From positions 1-41,126 of the forward strand of contig JAGPGB010000001.1 of NCBI GenBank assembly GCA_018056215.1: a stretch of 41,126 nucleotides of DNA. Reading direction: 5' to 3'. Below the pieces are notes generated by a model, which ran no database searches, was not told where the DNA came from, and worked only from the letters and a program-made list of their open reading frames with translations. Each line of letters opens with the position of its first letter. Position 1 is the stretch's first letter. The stretch comes from Bacteroidales bacterium. Lineage in GTDB: Bacteria; Bacteroidota; Bacteroidia; Bacteroidales; DTU049. The position numbers were made by a program, and so were the translations under genes. Below, piece by piece: positions 15,940 through 23,860 of the stretch.

Positions 15940-16944
15940 TTATTCTTTATCTAAATTATACTTAGAAACATTCATACCAAAATAGAGATTTTTAGATTTT
16001 ACTAATTCTTCGACTTCGGAGAGTGATTTTTTACCAAAATTTCTAAACTTTAGTAAATCATTTTTAGTATAGCTAACTAATTGGCCTAATGTTTCAATAT
16101 CAGCTGTTTTCAAACAATTAATAGCTCGCACGCTAAGGTCTAAATCTGAAAGTTTAGTAAGCAAAAGTTTTCGCATTTGCTCGTAGTTATCATCTATATT
16201 ATCATCTTTAGTCTCTTCTACTCTTTCAATAGTGGTTTGTAGAGTATATTTTTTTGCTAGGAAAACTTCAAGATGTTGCATTAGTATATTAGCGGAGTCA
16301 TTAATTGCTGTATAAGGGCTTAAAGTACCATCAGTAACGATCTCTAGGATTAATTTTTCATAATCAGTTTTTTGACCTACGCGAAAATTTTCTATTGAGT
16401 AAGAAACATTTTTTATAGGAGTAAATACTGCATCCAGAGTGATAGTACCTAATGGAGCGTCATGATCTTTTAGTTCTTCAGCCAGCACATAACCGCGACC
16501 TTTTTGAATTTTAAGATCAATATTTAGTTTTACAGTTGGTTCAAGAGTACAAATATGTAAATCAGGATTAATAACAGTGAAATTAGTTAAATATTTATTT
16601 ATATCACCAGCTTTAAATTCTGTTTGGCCAGTAATAACAATATTTATATTTTCAGAATCTACATTTTCAAAATTTGGTTTTAGTCTTACTTGTTTTAAAT
16701 TTAAACCAATAAAAATAACATCTTCTAATACTCCATCAATAGAAGTATATTCATGAGGAACCTCATTAATACGAAATTGAGTTATTGCATAACCTTCCAA
16801 AGAGGACAAAAGTACTCTTCTAAGAGCATTACCAATAGTAATGCCATAACCAGGTTCTAATGGTTGTAATTCAAATACACCATAAGTTTCTGTATTTTCG
16901 GTTATGATAACTTGATCAGGTTTTTGGAAATCCAATAATGCCAT
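15940..16944 (-). CDS. rpoA: DNA-directed RNA polymerase alpha subunit
   Basis: The 334-aa alpha subunit nucleates assembly of RNA polymerase and contacts promoter DNA and activators. The N-terminal dimerisation domain (about 1-230) includes LEPGYGITIGNALRRVLLSS and the beta-binding block GRGYVLAEE. A linker of acidic residues (about 236-248) precedes the C-terminal HhH domain (about 255-325; LDLSVRAINCLKTADIETLG and FRNFGKKSLSEVEELV). Length and domain order are normal. It keeps its conserved place between rpsD and rplQ, so RNA polymerase synthesis is tied to ribosomal protein output. Confidence 0.97.
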   Translation of the reverse strand: MALLDFQKPDQVIITENTETYGVFELQPLEPGYGITIGNALRRVLLSSLEGYAITQFRINEVPHEYTSIDGVLEDVIFIGLNLKQVRLKPNFENVDSENINIVITGQTEFKAGDINKYLTNFTVINPDLHICTLEPTVKLNIDLKIQKGRGYVLAEELKDHDAPLGTITLDAVFTPIKNVSYSIENFRVGQKTDYEKLILEIVTDGTLSPYTAINDSANILMQHLEVFLAKKYTLQTTIERVEETKDDNIDDNYEQMRKLLLTKLSDLDLSVRAINCLKTADIETLGQLVSYTKNDLLKFRNFGKKSLSEVEELVKSKNLYFGMNVSKYNLDKE

Positions 16945-16953
16945 AATATTATT

Positions 16954-17559
16954 TTACTTACTATATAATTCTACGATTAACTGTTCATTAATATTTTCAG
17001 GAATTTCAGCACGAACAGGATATTGCAAAAAAGTACCTTCCATATTAGATTGATCCCATTGCAGCCATGAATATTTATCTACTCTAGCAGCTAATGATTC
17101 CTGAATAACAAATAATGATTTTGATTTTTCTCTGACGCCAACAACATCACCTGGTCTTATCATAAATGATGGTACATTAACAACCACACCATTGACAGTA
17201 ATATGTTTATGAGATACTAATTGTCTAGCTGCAGGGCGTGTTTTTGCTATTCCTAATCTATAAACAACATTATCTAGACGAGATTCTAATATTTGCATTA
17301 AATTCTCACCAGTGACGCCACCTTTAGATATAGCTATTTGATAAAATCTTCTAAATTGAGCTTCTTGAACTCCATAGGTATATTTTGCCTTTTGTTTTTC
17401 TAGTAGCTGCATTCTATATTCGCTAGGTTTTCTTCTTTTTCTAGCTAAGCCATGCAGACCAGGAGGATAATTCTTTTTTTCATAATATTTATCATATCCA
17501 TACACTGGAGATCCTAATGAACGAGCTATTTTAGTTTTTGGACCTATATATCTTGCCAT
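16954..17559 (-). CDS. rpsD: 30S ribosomal protein S4
   Basis: Primary 16S rRNA-binding protein that helps start small-subunit assembly and affects decoding accuracy. It is 201 aa, as expected. N-terminal MARYIGPKTKIARSLG and the S4 RNA-binding domain at about 91-155 (ESRLDNVVYRLGIAKTRPAA, RQLVSHKHITVNGV) are clear. The zinc-binding cysteines found in the N terminus of some S4 proteins are absent, so this is the C-minus form. In E. coli S4 is the feedback repressor of the alpha operon; whether it acts so here is unknown. It lies between rpsK and rpoA. Confidence 0.97.
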   Translation of the reverse strand: MARYIGPKTKIARSLGSPVYGYDKYYEKKNYPPGLHGLARKRRKPSEYRMQLLEKQKAKYTYGVQEAQFRRFYQIAISKGGVTGENLMQILESRLDNVVYRLGIAKTRPAARQLVSHKHITVNGVVVNVPSFMIRPGDVVGVREKSKSLFVIQESLAARVDKYSWLQWDQSNMEGTFLQYPVRAEIPENINEQLIVELYSK

Positions 17560-17594
17560 AATTTTTATTTTTAACTTTTTTTTAATTTTATATA

Positions 17595-17990
17595 TTAAAC
17601 TTTACGACGTTTAGGAGGTCTGCATCCATTATGAGGTACTGGAGTAATATCATAAATAGTAATAACCTCTATGCCAGCATTATGAATAGTACGAATTGCA
17701 CTTTCACGACCTGATCCTGGTCCTTTAACATAGACTTTTACTTTTTTAAGTCCAGCGTCTAAAGCTACTTTAGCAGCATCTTCTGCTGCTACTTGTGCTG
17801 CATAGGGTGTATTTTTTTTACTACCTCTGAAACCCATTTTCCCGGCTGATGACCATGAAATGACATCACCTTTTTCATTAGTTAAGGTAACTATCACATT
17901 ATTAAACGTTGCTTGTATATATGCACAACCGAAGGGTTCAACTTTTACAACTCTTTTTTTTGTAGTTGTTCTTGAGCGTGTTTTAGCCAT
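17595..17990 (-). CDS. rpsK: 30S ribosomal protein S11
   Basis: Protein of the small-subunit platform that contacts the mRNA near the E site. It is 131 aa. Diagnostic blocks are FGCAYIQATFNNVIVTLTN, SWSSAGKMGFRGSKKNTPYA, VKVYVKGPGSGRESAIRTI and the C-terminal ITPVPHNGCRPPKRRKV. The basic N-terminal 17 residues are slightly longer than in E. coli. It lies 21 nt downstream of rpsM and 35 nt upstream of rpsD in the usual alpha-operon order. Confidence 0.97.
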   Translation of the reverse strand: MAKTRSRTTTKKRVVKVEPFGCAYIQATFNNVIVTLTNEKGDVISWSSAGKMGFRGSKKNTPYAAQVAAEDAAKVALDAGLKKVKVYVKGPGSGRESAIRTIHNAGIEVITIYDITPVPHNGCRPPKRRKV

Positions 17991-18011
17991 AATAAATCAT
18001 TTTTAAATTTT

Positions 18012-18392
18012 TTAACCTTTAGGTGCTTTTTTCTTTCCTGCAACGGTCTTTTTTCTACCTTTGCGGGTACGTGCATTGGTGCGGGTACGTTGTCCACGTA
18101 CAGGTAATCCAAGACGATGACGTAAACCTCTATAACAGCCTATATCTATTAGGCGTTTGATATTCATTTGCACTTCAGAACGTAAAGCTCCTTCAGTCTT
18201 AATCTCATCATTAATGATTTGACGAATTCTGCTTATCTCATCATCAGTCCAATCTTTCACTTTTTTATCTAAGTCTACGTTTGCCTTGCTTAACACATAA
18301 CGAGCTGTACTTCTACCTATTCCATAGATATATGTAAGGCCTATCTCGCCATGTTTGTTATTAGGTAAATCTACTCCAACGATTCTTGCCAT
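18012..18392 (-). CDS. rpsM: 30S ribosomal protein S13
   Basis: Head protein of the small subunit that forms bridges to the large subunit and contacts P-site tRNA. It is 126 aa and starts MARIVGVDLPNNKHGEIGLT. The helix-two-turn-helix core contains YIYGIGRSTARYVLSKANVD, and the C-terminal basic tail (GLPVRGQRTRTNARTRKGR) that reaches the P site is complete. First gene of the alpha-operon block, 44 nt after rpmJ. Confidence 0.97.
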   Translation of the reverse strand: MARIVGVDLPNNKHGEIGLTYIYGIGRSTARYVLSKANVDLDKKVKDWTDDEISRIRQIINDEIKTEGALRSEVQMNIKRLIDIGCYRGLRHRLGLPVRGQRTRTNARTRKGRKKTVAGKKKAPKG

Positions 18393-18436
18393 ATTTTCGT
18401 TTATCTTTTTTTAATTTTTACTTTTGAAATCTATTC

Positions 18437-18553
18437 TTATCCTTGTCTTTGTTTATATTTAGGATTTTTCTTATTTATTATATACACTCTGCCTTTTCTT
18501 CTTACTATTTTGTCATCAGGTGTACGTTTTTTCACTGAAGCTCTTACTTTCAT
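18437..18553 (-). CDS. rpmJ: 50S ribosomal protein L36 (cysteine-free form)
   Basis: A 38-residue large-subunit protein starting MKVRASVKKRTPDDKIVRRK and ending NPKYKQRQG. The frame is open further upstream, giving a 66-aa ORF overlapping infA, but homology begins at the ATG at 18553, 16 nt after the infA stop, so this start is preferred. Standard L36 holds zinc with a Cys-Cys-Cys-His ribbon; here all three Cys positions are replaced (TPDDK, INKKN) and no zinc can be bound that way. Cysteine-free L36 is the zinc-independent type. Confidence 0.95.
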   Translation of the reverse strand: MKVRASVKKRTPDDKIVRRKGRVYIINKKNPKYKQRQG

Positions 18554-18569
18554 AATATTTTTATTTTTT

Positions 18570-18785
18570 TTAATATCTATAAACAATTCTTCCTCTTGTA
18601 AGGTCATAAGGAGACATCTCAACTCGTACTTTATCACCTGGTAAAATACGTATATAATGCATCCTCATTTTGCCACTAATATGAGCTAAAATAACATGAC
18701 CATTATCTAATTCCACTCTAAACATCGCATTACCTAAGCTTTCCTTCACAATTCCATCTTTCTCTATTACATTTTGTTTTGGCAT
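18570..18785 (-). CDS. infA: Translation initiation factor IF-1
   Basis: A 71-aa single OB-fold protein that occupies the A site of the 30S subunit during initiation and modulates IF-2 and IF-3. Family blocks KDGIVKESLGNAMFRVEL, GHVILAHISGKMRMHYI, RILPGDKVRVEMSPYDL and TRGRIVYRY cover the whole protein. It lies 2 nt after map and 16 nt before rpmJ, the order common in Bacteroidota and Firmicutes. Confidence 0.97.
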   Translation of the reverse strand: MPKQNVIEKDGIVKESLGNAMFRVELDNGHVILAHISGKMRMHYIRILPGDKVRVEMSPYDLTRGRIVYRY

Positions 18786-18787
18786 AA

Positions 18788-19564
18788 TTAATTAACCTTC
18801 CATTTTTCATCAATATAATTATAAGTCGACAAAATTACAGATTTTTTTTCATTTATCCAAACCATATGCTCAAAATGAGCTGCTGGTTTATGATCTTTAG
18901 TACGTACAGTCCATCCATCACTTTCATCAAAAACTACCTCTTTCTTACCCATATTTATCATTGGTTCTATACAAATAACCATGCCATCTTCTAACAAATG
19001 TCCTTTACCTTTTTTACCATAATTAGGTACTTGTGGATATTCATGCATTGCTTTACCTATACCATGTCCTACTAACTCTCGCACTACAGAAAAACCATTC
19101 CTCTCAACATAAAGCTGTATAGCAAAACCTATATCACCAGTTTTATTTCCAGCAATAGCTTGTTCTATGCCTTTATATAATGACTCTAATGTAACTTTAA
19201 CTAATTTCCTAACATTTTCATCTACAGGTTCTAGAATAAATGTATAAGCATAATCTCCACAATACCCATTTAAAAATGCACCACAATCCACAGACACTAT
19301 ATCACCTTCTTTAATTACTTGGTCTTTAGGTATTCCATGCACTACAACATCATTAATAGAAATGCAAAGAGTAGCAGGATATCCATTATAATTTTTAAAA
19401 GAGGGAGTACCACCATTATCTCTGATATATTCTTCAGCGATATGGTCTAAATCTTTGGCTAAGACACCTGGCTTTAGCACTTTAGAAACTTCTCCTAATG
19501 TTCTTCCTACCAAGTCTGCACTTTTTTTCATCAACTCCAACTCTTCTAAATCTTTAATTATCAT
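18788..19564 (-). CDS. map: Methionine aminopeptidase, type I
   Basis: Removes the initiator methionine from nascent proteins in the cytoplasm. The protein is 258 aa. All five metal ligands of the pita-bread fold are in place: D93 (SVDCGAFLNG), D104 (CGDYAYTF), H167 (ELVGHGIGKAMHEYP), E200 (MVICIEPM) and E232 (AAHFEHMVWI); H76 (DVVVHGIP) is the substrate-site histidine. There is no N-terminal SH3-binding or zinc extension, so it is the short type Ia form. A Shine-Dalgarno sequence encoded by the last codons of secY lies 7 nt before its ATG, which suggests translational coupling. Confidence 0.97.
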   Translation of the reverse strand: MIIKDLEELELMKKSADLVGRTLGEVSKVLKPGVLAKDLDHIAEEYIRDNGGTPSFKNYNGYPATLCISINDVVVHGIPKDQVIKEGDIVSVDCGAFLNGYCGDYAYTFILEPVDENVRKLVKVTLESLYKGIEQAIAGNKTGDIGFAIQLYVERNGFSVVRELVGHGIGKAMHEYPQVPNYGKKGKGHLLEDGMVICIEPMINMGKKEVVFDESDGWTVRTKDHKPAAHFEHMVWINEKKSVILSTYNYIDEKWKVN

Positions 19565-19566
19565 TA

Positions 19567-20925
19567 TTATGCTCCTCCATAAACAGATCTACCTTTTAGT
19601 TTACCTTTTTTCATAAAACCATCATAATGTCTCATCAAGAGATGGCTCTCAATTTGCTGCAATGTATCTAATACTACACCTACCAATATTAATAAAGAGG
19701 TACCACCATAAAATTGTGCAAATTGTGATGTAATACCAAAATTACTGACTATTGCAGGTAAAATAGCAACTATAGCTAAAAATATAGAACCTGGTAAAGT
19801 AATACGAGACATAATAGTATCAATATATTCCGCAGTTTTTTTACCTGGTTTAATTCCTGGAATGAAACCATTATTTTTCTTAAGTTCATCAGCGATTTGT
19901 TGTGGATTAAAAGTAATAGCAGTGTAGAAATAAGTAAATACAATAATCAACACTGAAAAAGTAAGGTTATACCAAAATCCATTAAAATTTGAAAAAGCAG
20001 TTACAAACCAACCACCACTTTGATAATTAGCAAAACCAGCTATTGTGATAGGCAGAAACATGATAGCTTGAGCAAAAATTATTGGCATTACGCCAGCAGC
20101 ATTTACCTTTAATGGTAAATATTGTCTCACGCCACCATATTGTTTATTGCCTACTACTCTTTTAGCATATTGTACAGGAATTTTTCTTGTACCTTGAATA
20201 AGCAAAATAGTAAATAATATTACAGCAATTAGCACTATAATTTCTATAATCAAAGCGAAAATACCACCACCTTTTACAGACATACGAGAACTAAATTCTG
20301 CAGCAATAGCTATAGGAAGTCTCGCAATGATACCGATCATGATTATCAGTGATATACCATTGCCGATGCCTTTATCAGTAATTTTTTCTCCTAGCCACAT
20401 TACAAATAAAGTACCAGCTGTTAGAAGTACTGTAGCAGAAAATCTAAAAATAAATGGTATACCCGCACCTGTAAAAGGATAAATAGCCTGAGCTGGTAAT
20501 TGAGCAGCTAAATAAGTTATATATCCTTGAGCTTGAGCTATTGTTACTAAAATAGTTAAATAACGTGTTATCTGGTTTAATCTACGTCTACCGCTTTCAC
20601 CTTCTTTTTGCATACGTTGAAAAGTAGGGATGACGACGGTTAATAATTGAATAATAATGGAAGCAGATATATAAGGCATAATACCTAATGCTAAGATGGA
20701 AGCATTGGAGAATGCACCACCTGCAAACATATTAATCATTCCTAATAAACCACCCTGCCCTTGGCTAGTAAAACCACTAGCTTTTATAAGACCACCATTA
20801 ATGCCAGGTAAAACTATATGAGTACCGAAACGATACACCAATAGCAATAATAATGTATAGAGGATACGTTTTCGTAGATCCTCAATTTTAAAAATATTTC
20901 TAAAAGTTTGTATAATGTTGCTCAT
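19567..20925 (-). CDS. secY: Protein translocase channel subunit SecY
   Basis: Central channel of the Sec translocon in the inner membrane. It is 452 aa with the expected ten transmembrane helices. Signatures include the N-terminal FRNIFKIEDLRKRILYTLLL, the plug/TM2 region GGLLGMINMFAGGAFSNASI, LGIMPYISASIIIQLL, GEKITDKGIGNGISLIIMIG and the C-terminal LLMRHYDGFMKKGKLKGR. Its ATG overlaps the rplO stop codon by one base (TAATG), the classic spc-operon arrangement. Confidence 0.97.
   Translation of the reverse strand: MSNIIQTFRNIFKIEDLRKRILYTLLLLLVYRFGTHIVLPGINGGLIKASGFTSQGQGGLLGMINMFAGGAFSNASILALGIMPYISASIIIQLLTVVIPTFQRMQKEGESGRRRLNQITRYLTILVTIAQAQGYITYLAAQLPAQAIYPFTGAGIPFIFRFSATVLLTAGTLFVMWLGEKITDKGIGNGISLIIMIGIIARLPIAIAAEFSSRMSVKGGGIFALIIEIIVLIAVILFTILLIQGTRKIPVQYAKRVVGNKQYGGVRQYLPLKVNAAGVMPIIFAQAIMFLPITIAGFANYQSGGWFVTAFSNFNGFWYNLTFSVLIIVFTYFYTAITFNPQQIADELKKNNGFIPGIKPGKKTAEYIDTIMSRITLPGSIFLAIVAILPAIVSNFGITSQFAQFYGGTSLLILVGVVLDTLQQIESHLLMRHYDGFMKKGKLKGRSVYGGA
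19572..19578 (-). promoter_or_regulatory. Shine-Dalgarno sequence for map
   Basis: GGAGGAG on the - strand, 7 nt before the map ATG. It is embedded in the terminal Gly-Gly-Ala codons of secY. It is notable because most Bacteroidota genes lack such a site. Confidence 0.6.
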
Positions 20926-21374
20926 TAATCTATAATTTTAACATTACCACCTATTTTTTCTATTTCTTCAATAGCTTTTTTAGAAAAAGCATGAGCAGAA
21001 ACTTCTACAGCTTTTTTCAGCTCACCACGAGCTAAAATTTTAACTTTAGCATTTTTGCTAATAAATCCATTTTCATACAATATATCAGGATTAATAGCAT
21101 TTAGATTTAATTTGTCAACTATATATTGAATAGTATCTAAATTAATAGGTTGATATATTTCTTTAAAAATATTTTTAAAACCAAACTTAGGAGCTCTACG
21201 GTGCAGAGGCATTTGACCACCTTCGAAGCCGAATTTACGGGTATAGCCATTACGAGATTGTTGGCCTTTAGTACCACGACCTGCGGTACCGCCTTTTTTA
21301 GAGCCTTCACCACGGCCTAGCCTAGTATTTGATTTTACAGAGCCTTTTGCTGGTTTTAGATTATTTAGATCCAT
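20925..21374 (-). CDS. rplO: 50S ribosomal protein L15
   Basis: Late-assembling large-subunit protein of 149 aa. The glycine- and arginine-rich N terminus (LGRGEGSKKGGTAGRGTKGQ, QSRNGYTRKFGFEGGQMPLH) penetrates the rRNA, followed by the globular C-terminal domain (KVKILARGELKKAVEVSAHA). It follows rpmD at 12 nt and shares one base with the secY start codon. Confidence 0.97.
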   Translation of the reverse strand: MDLNNLKPAKGSVKSNTRLGRGEGSKKGGTAGRGTKGQQSRNGYTRKFGFEGGQMPLHRRAPKFGFKNIFKEIYQPINLDTIQYIVDKLNLNAINPDILYENGFISKNAKVKILARGELKKAVEVSAHAFSKKAIEEIEKIGGNVKIID

Positions 21375-21386
21375 AATTAATATTTT

Positions 21387-21566
21387 TTAAATTTCTTCTA
21401 CTTTAACTAAATGTTCAATTTTTCTTATCATACCACGAATATCTGGACGATCATCAAAGATTTTACTATGATTTAATTTTTTCAATCCCAATGCAGCAGC
21501 AGTTCGTTTTTGATCTATTGGACGTCCAATAATACTTCTCACAAGGGTTACTTTGATTTGCTTCAT
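21387..21566 (-). CDS. rpmD: 50S ribosomal protein L30
   Basis: A 59-residue protein lying in the gap between rpsE and rplO. Reading the - strand gives MKQIKVTLVRSIIGRP, then QKRTAAALGLKKLNHSK, DRPDIRGMIRKIEHLVKVEE and a TAA stop. The VTLVRSxIGRPxxQRxTxxxLGLxKLxxS pattern is diagnostic of L30, and 59 aa is the standard bacterial length. L30 is missing from several bacterial lineages, so its presence is worth recording. Spacing is 11 nt from rpsE and 12 nt to rplO. Confidence 0.96.
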   Translation of the reverse strand: MKQIKVTLVRSIIGRPIDQKRTAAALGLKKLNHSKIFDDRPDIRGMIRKIEHLVKVEEI

Positions 21567-21577
21567 AATAATTGGGT

Positions 21578-22093
21578 TTATTTATTTAATAATTTTTCTA
21601 CTGGAATATTTCTAAGTTCAGCGATAGTGTATGGGTCGCGTAATTCGCTAAGAGCCTTTATAGTAGCTTTCACTACATTATGAGGATTAGAAGAACCGAT
21701 ACATTTAGCTAACACGTTTCTAACGCCAGCACTTTCTAAAACGGCACGCATAGCTCCACCAGCGATCACACCAGTACCAGGAGCAGCAGGTTTTATAATG
21801 ACCTTAGCAGCGCCATATTTAGATATTTGTTCATGAGGTAAAGTACCATTATGAATACTAACTTTAACTAAATTCTTTTTAGCATCATCAATGGCTTTTT
21901 GGATAGCCAAAGGAACTTCTCTAGCTTTACCTAGTCCATAACCAACGATACCATTTTCATTACCTACTACCACTAATGCAGCAAAGCTAAATGTTCTACC
22001 ACCTTTAGTAACTTTAGTTACTCTTTGGATAGAGACTAGCCTATCTTTTAATTCTGTATCAGTAGCTTTTACTTTTCTAACTATATTTGCCAT
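21578..22093 (-). CDS. rpsE: 30S ribosomal protein S5
   Basis: Small-subunit protein at the mRNA entry channel, important for decoding fidelity. It is 171 aa. The N-terminal dsRNA-binding-like domain (about 14-78) contains RVTKVTKGGRTFSFAALVVV and VGYGLGKAREVPLAIQKA. The C-terminal domain has GAAKVIIKPAAPGTGVIAGG, AMRAVLESAGVRNVLAKCIG and SSNPHNVVKATIKAL. The GGRTFSF loop is intact, so no spectinomycin-resistance deletion is seen. 5 nt after rplR. Confidence 0.97.
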   Translation of the reverse strand: MANIVRKVKATDTELKDRLVSIQRVTKVTKGGRTFSFAALVVVGNENGIVGYGLGKAREVPLAIQKAIDDAKKNLVKVSIHNGTLPHEQISKYGAAKVIIKPAAPGTGVIAGGAMRAVLESAGVRNVLAKCIGSSNPHNVVKATIKALSELRDPYTIAELRNIPVEKLLNK

Positions 22094-22098
22094 AAAAT

Positions 22099-22467
22099 TT
22101 AAAATTTAAGCCCATTTTCTCTTGCACTATCTGCTAATGCTTTAATTCTACCATGATATAAATATCCGTTACGATCGAAAACAACTGTATCGATACCAGC
22201 ATCTAAAGCTTTTTTAGCAATCAATTTGCCTACTTCTTTAGATTTATCTGTTTTAGACAGTTTTTGATCTTTTAATTCTTTAGAAAGAGATGACACACTC
22301 ATAATGGTAACATGCTTAACATCATCAATTATTTGAGCATAAATCTCTTTATCACTTCTATAAACACATAAGCGTGGTCTATTTGCTGTACCAAAATATT
22401 TTTTACTGATACGCATTTTGATTCTACGCCTTCTTGCTTCTTTTTTGTTTTTAATCTTGGGTTCCAT
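22099..22467 (-). CDS. rplR: 50S ribosomal protein L18
   Basis: Binds 5S rRNA and attaches it to the large subunit with L5 and L25. It is 122 aa. Basic N terminus (KKEARRRRIKMRISKKYFGT), ANRPRLCVYRSDKEIYAQII, and the conserved C-terminal FDRNGYLYHGRIKALADSAR and ENGLKF are all present. It lies 14 nt downstream of rplF. Confidence 0.97.
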   Translation of the reverse strand: MEPKIKNKKEARRRRIKMRISKKYFGTANRPRLCVYRSDKEIYAQIIDDVKHVTIMSVSSLSKELKDQKLSKTDKSKEVGKLIAKKALDAGIDTVVFDRNGYLYHGRIKALADSARENGLKF

Positions 22468-22481
22468 AGATATAATATTAA

Positions 22482-23042
22482 TTATTTAACAGAAGCTGCA
22501 GCCTTGCCAGCCTTACGACGAATATATTCACCTTGATATTTGACACCCTTTCCTTTATAAGGTTCTGGTTTTCTGAGAGAACGTATTTTAGCAGCTACCT
22601 GACCTAAAAGTTGTTTGTCGAAAGATTTCAAAATTATTTTAGGATTTGCACCTCTTTCAGTGACAGTAGTAACAGTGATTTCTGGAGGTAACTCAAACAA
22701 CACATTATGAGAAAAGCCTAATGAAAGTTCTAAAATTTGTCCTTGAGCTTGAGCTTTATAACCCACACCTACTAATTCCAATGTTTTAGTAAACCCTTCA
22801 GAAACGCCAGTAACCATGTTATTTAATAAAGCTCTATAGAGGCCATGGTACATACGTGTTTGTTTTTCGTCATTTGAACGAGTGAGTGTCAAAGTATCAC
22901 CATCGATATTAATTTTTATTGATGGATGAATAAATTGAGTTAATTGTCCCAATTTTCCTTTAACTGTGACTATATTATCAGCAGATATATCAATAGATAC
23001 TCCCTGAGGTATTTTAATTGGTAAATTTCCTATTCTAGACAT
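22482..23042 (-). CDS. rplF: 50S ribosomal protein L6
   Basis: Large-subunit protein near the factor-binding site. The open frame extends upstream to 23078, overlapping rpsH, but family homology starts at MSRIGNLPIKIPQGVSI, and a canonical AAGGAG lies 6 nt before the ATG at 23042. This start gives 186 aa and no overlap with rpsH. Two L6 repeats are present, with YRALLNNMVTGVSEGFTKTL and LVGVGYKAQAQGQILELSLG in the first half and the signature PEPYKGKGVKYQGEYIRRK near the C terminus. Confidence 0.96.
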   Translation of the reverse strand: MSRIGNLPIKIPQGVSIDISADNIVTVKGKLGQLTQFIHPSIKINIDGDTLTLTRSNDEKQTRMYHGLYRALLNNMVTGVSEGFTKTLELVGVGYKAQAQGQILELSLGFSHNVLFELPPEITVTTVTERGANPKIILKSFDKQLLGQVAAKIRSLRKPEPYKGKGVKYQGEYIRRKAGKAAASVK

Positions 23043-23048
23043 TACTAA

Positions 23049-23054
23049 CTCCTT
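23049..23054 (-). promoter_or_regulatory. Shine-Dalgarno sequence that decides the rplF start
   Basis: AAGGAG on the - strand, 6 nt before the ATG at 23042. It supports the shorter rplF over the upstream in-frame ATG at 23078. Confidence 0.6.
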
Positions 23055-23062
23055 ATTTTTAA

Positions 23063-23461
23063 TTAAGAAACATAACAAATGACTTCGCCGCCGATATGAC
23101 GATTACGAGCATCTCTATCTGTCATGAGACCTTCTGATGTACTAATAATAGCAATACCTAGTCCATTCATGACTTTAGGTAGATCGTCAGCTTTTTTATA
23201 AATACGTCTACCTGGTTTAGAAACACGCTCTAATTTTTGTATGGGGCTAATCTTCATTGTAGGATGATACTTCAAAGCTATGATAAGTTTGCGAGGAAAA
23301 GATTCTTCATCAACTTTAAAATTTAAAATATATCCTTCATCTTTTAAAATTTGAGTCAAAGAAATAAGCAAATTACTTGCAGGCATCTCTACAATACGAT
23401 GTTTTGCGCTAATTGCATTCCTAATGCGTGTCAGGTAATCAGCAATTGGATCTGTTGTCAT
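23063..23461 (-). CDS. rpsH: 30S ribosomal protein S8
   Basis: Primary 16S rRNA-binding protein of 132 aa that organises the platform. MTTDPIADYLTRIRNAISAK, LERVSKPGRRIYKKADDLPK, VMNGLGIAIISTSEGLMTD and the C-terminal RHIGGEVICYVS are diagnostic. In E. coli S8 represses the spc operon; no equivalent mRNA site was identified here. Unlike its neighbours it is preceded by a 114-nt non-coding gap containing a promoter-like sequence. Confidence 0.97.
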   Translation of the reverse strand: MTTDPIADYLTRIRNAISAKHRIVEMPASNLLISLTQILKDEGYILNFKVDEESFPRKLIIALKYHPTMKISPIQKLERVSKPGRRIYKKADDLPKVMNGLGIAIISTSEGLMTDRDARNRHIGGEVICYVS

Positions 23462-23505
23462 ATTTATTTTTCTTTTTTTATTAATTTAATATTTTTTTAA
23501 AAATG

Positions 23506-23535
23506 CAAAATTACAAATTATACATTAATTACAAA
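23506..23535 (-). promoter_or_regulatory. Putative internal promoter between rpsN and rpsH
   Basis: On the - strand TTTG (23535-23532) and TAATTTTG (23513-23506) are separated by 18 nt and lie in the only sizeable gap (23462-23575) of the ribosomal cluster. The sequence matches the rpsL promoter -7 element exactly and would start transcripts about 40 nt before the rpsH ATG. Confidence 0.5.
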
Positions 23536-23575
23536 TCAAAAAACAGTAAAATATATTAAAATTTTGTAACATATC

Positions 23576-23845
23576 TTACCAACTAGCTTTTTTAACTCCT
23601 GGTATCATACCTTTAGAAGCTAATTCGCGGAAATCTATACGAGAAATTCCAAAATATCTAATATAGCCTCTTGGTCTGCCAGAGAGGGCACATCTATTTC
23701 TCATTCTCACTGGAGATGCATTACGTGGTAATTTTTGCAATCCTACATAATCTCCTTTTGCTTTTAACTCTGCACGTTTACTAGCATATTTATCTACTGT
23801 CTGCCTTCTTTTTCTCTCACGTGCTTTCATTGATTCTTTTGCCAT
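23576..23845 (-). CDS. rpsN: 30S ribosomal protein S14 (zinc-free type)
   Basis: Head protein of the small subunit. The start at 23845 (MAKESMKARERKRRQ) is preferred to the in-frame ATG at 23857, which would add MFEY without homology. At 89 aa, and without the CxxC pairs of the short zinc-binding form, it is the long C-minus S14. LPRNASPVRMRNRCALSGRP and RGYIRYFGISRIDFRELAS are diagnostic. 15 nt after rplE. Confidence 0.96.
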   Translation of the reverse strand: MAKESMKARERKRRQTVDKYASKRAELKAKGDYVGLQKLPRNASPVRMRNRCALSGRPRGYIRYFGISRIDFRELASKGMIPGVKKASW

Positions 23846-23860
23846 ATATTCAAACAATTT

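Noticed and set aside
18437..18637. A 66-aa version of L36 starting inside infA
   Set aside because: The extra 28 residues overlap infA and match nothing in L36; the 38-aa form starting at 18553 is the standard length.
22482..23078. A 198-aa version of L6 overlapping rpsH
   Set aside because: L6 homology and a Shine-Dalgarno site both support the ATG at 23042.
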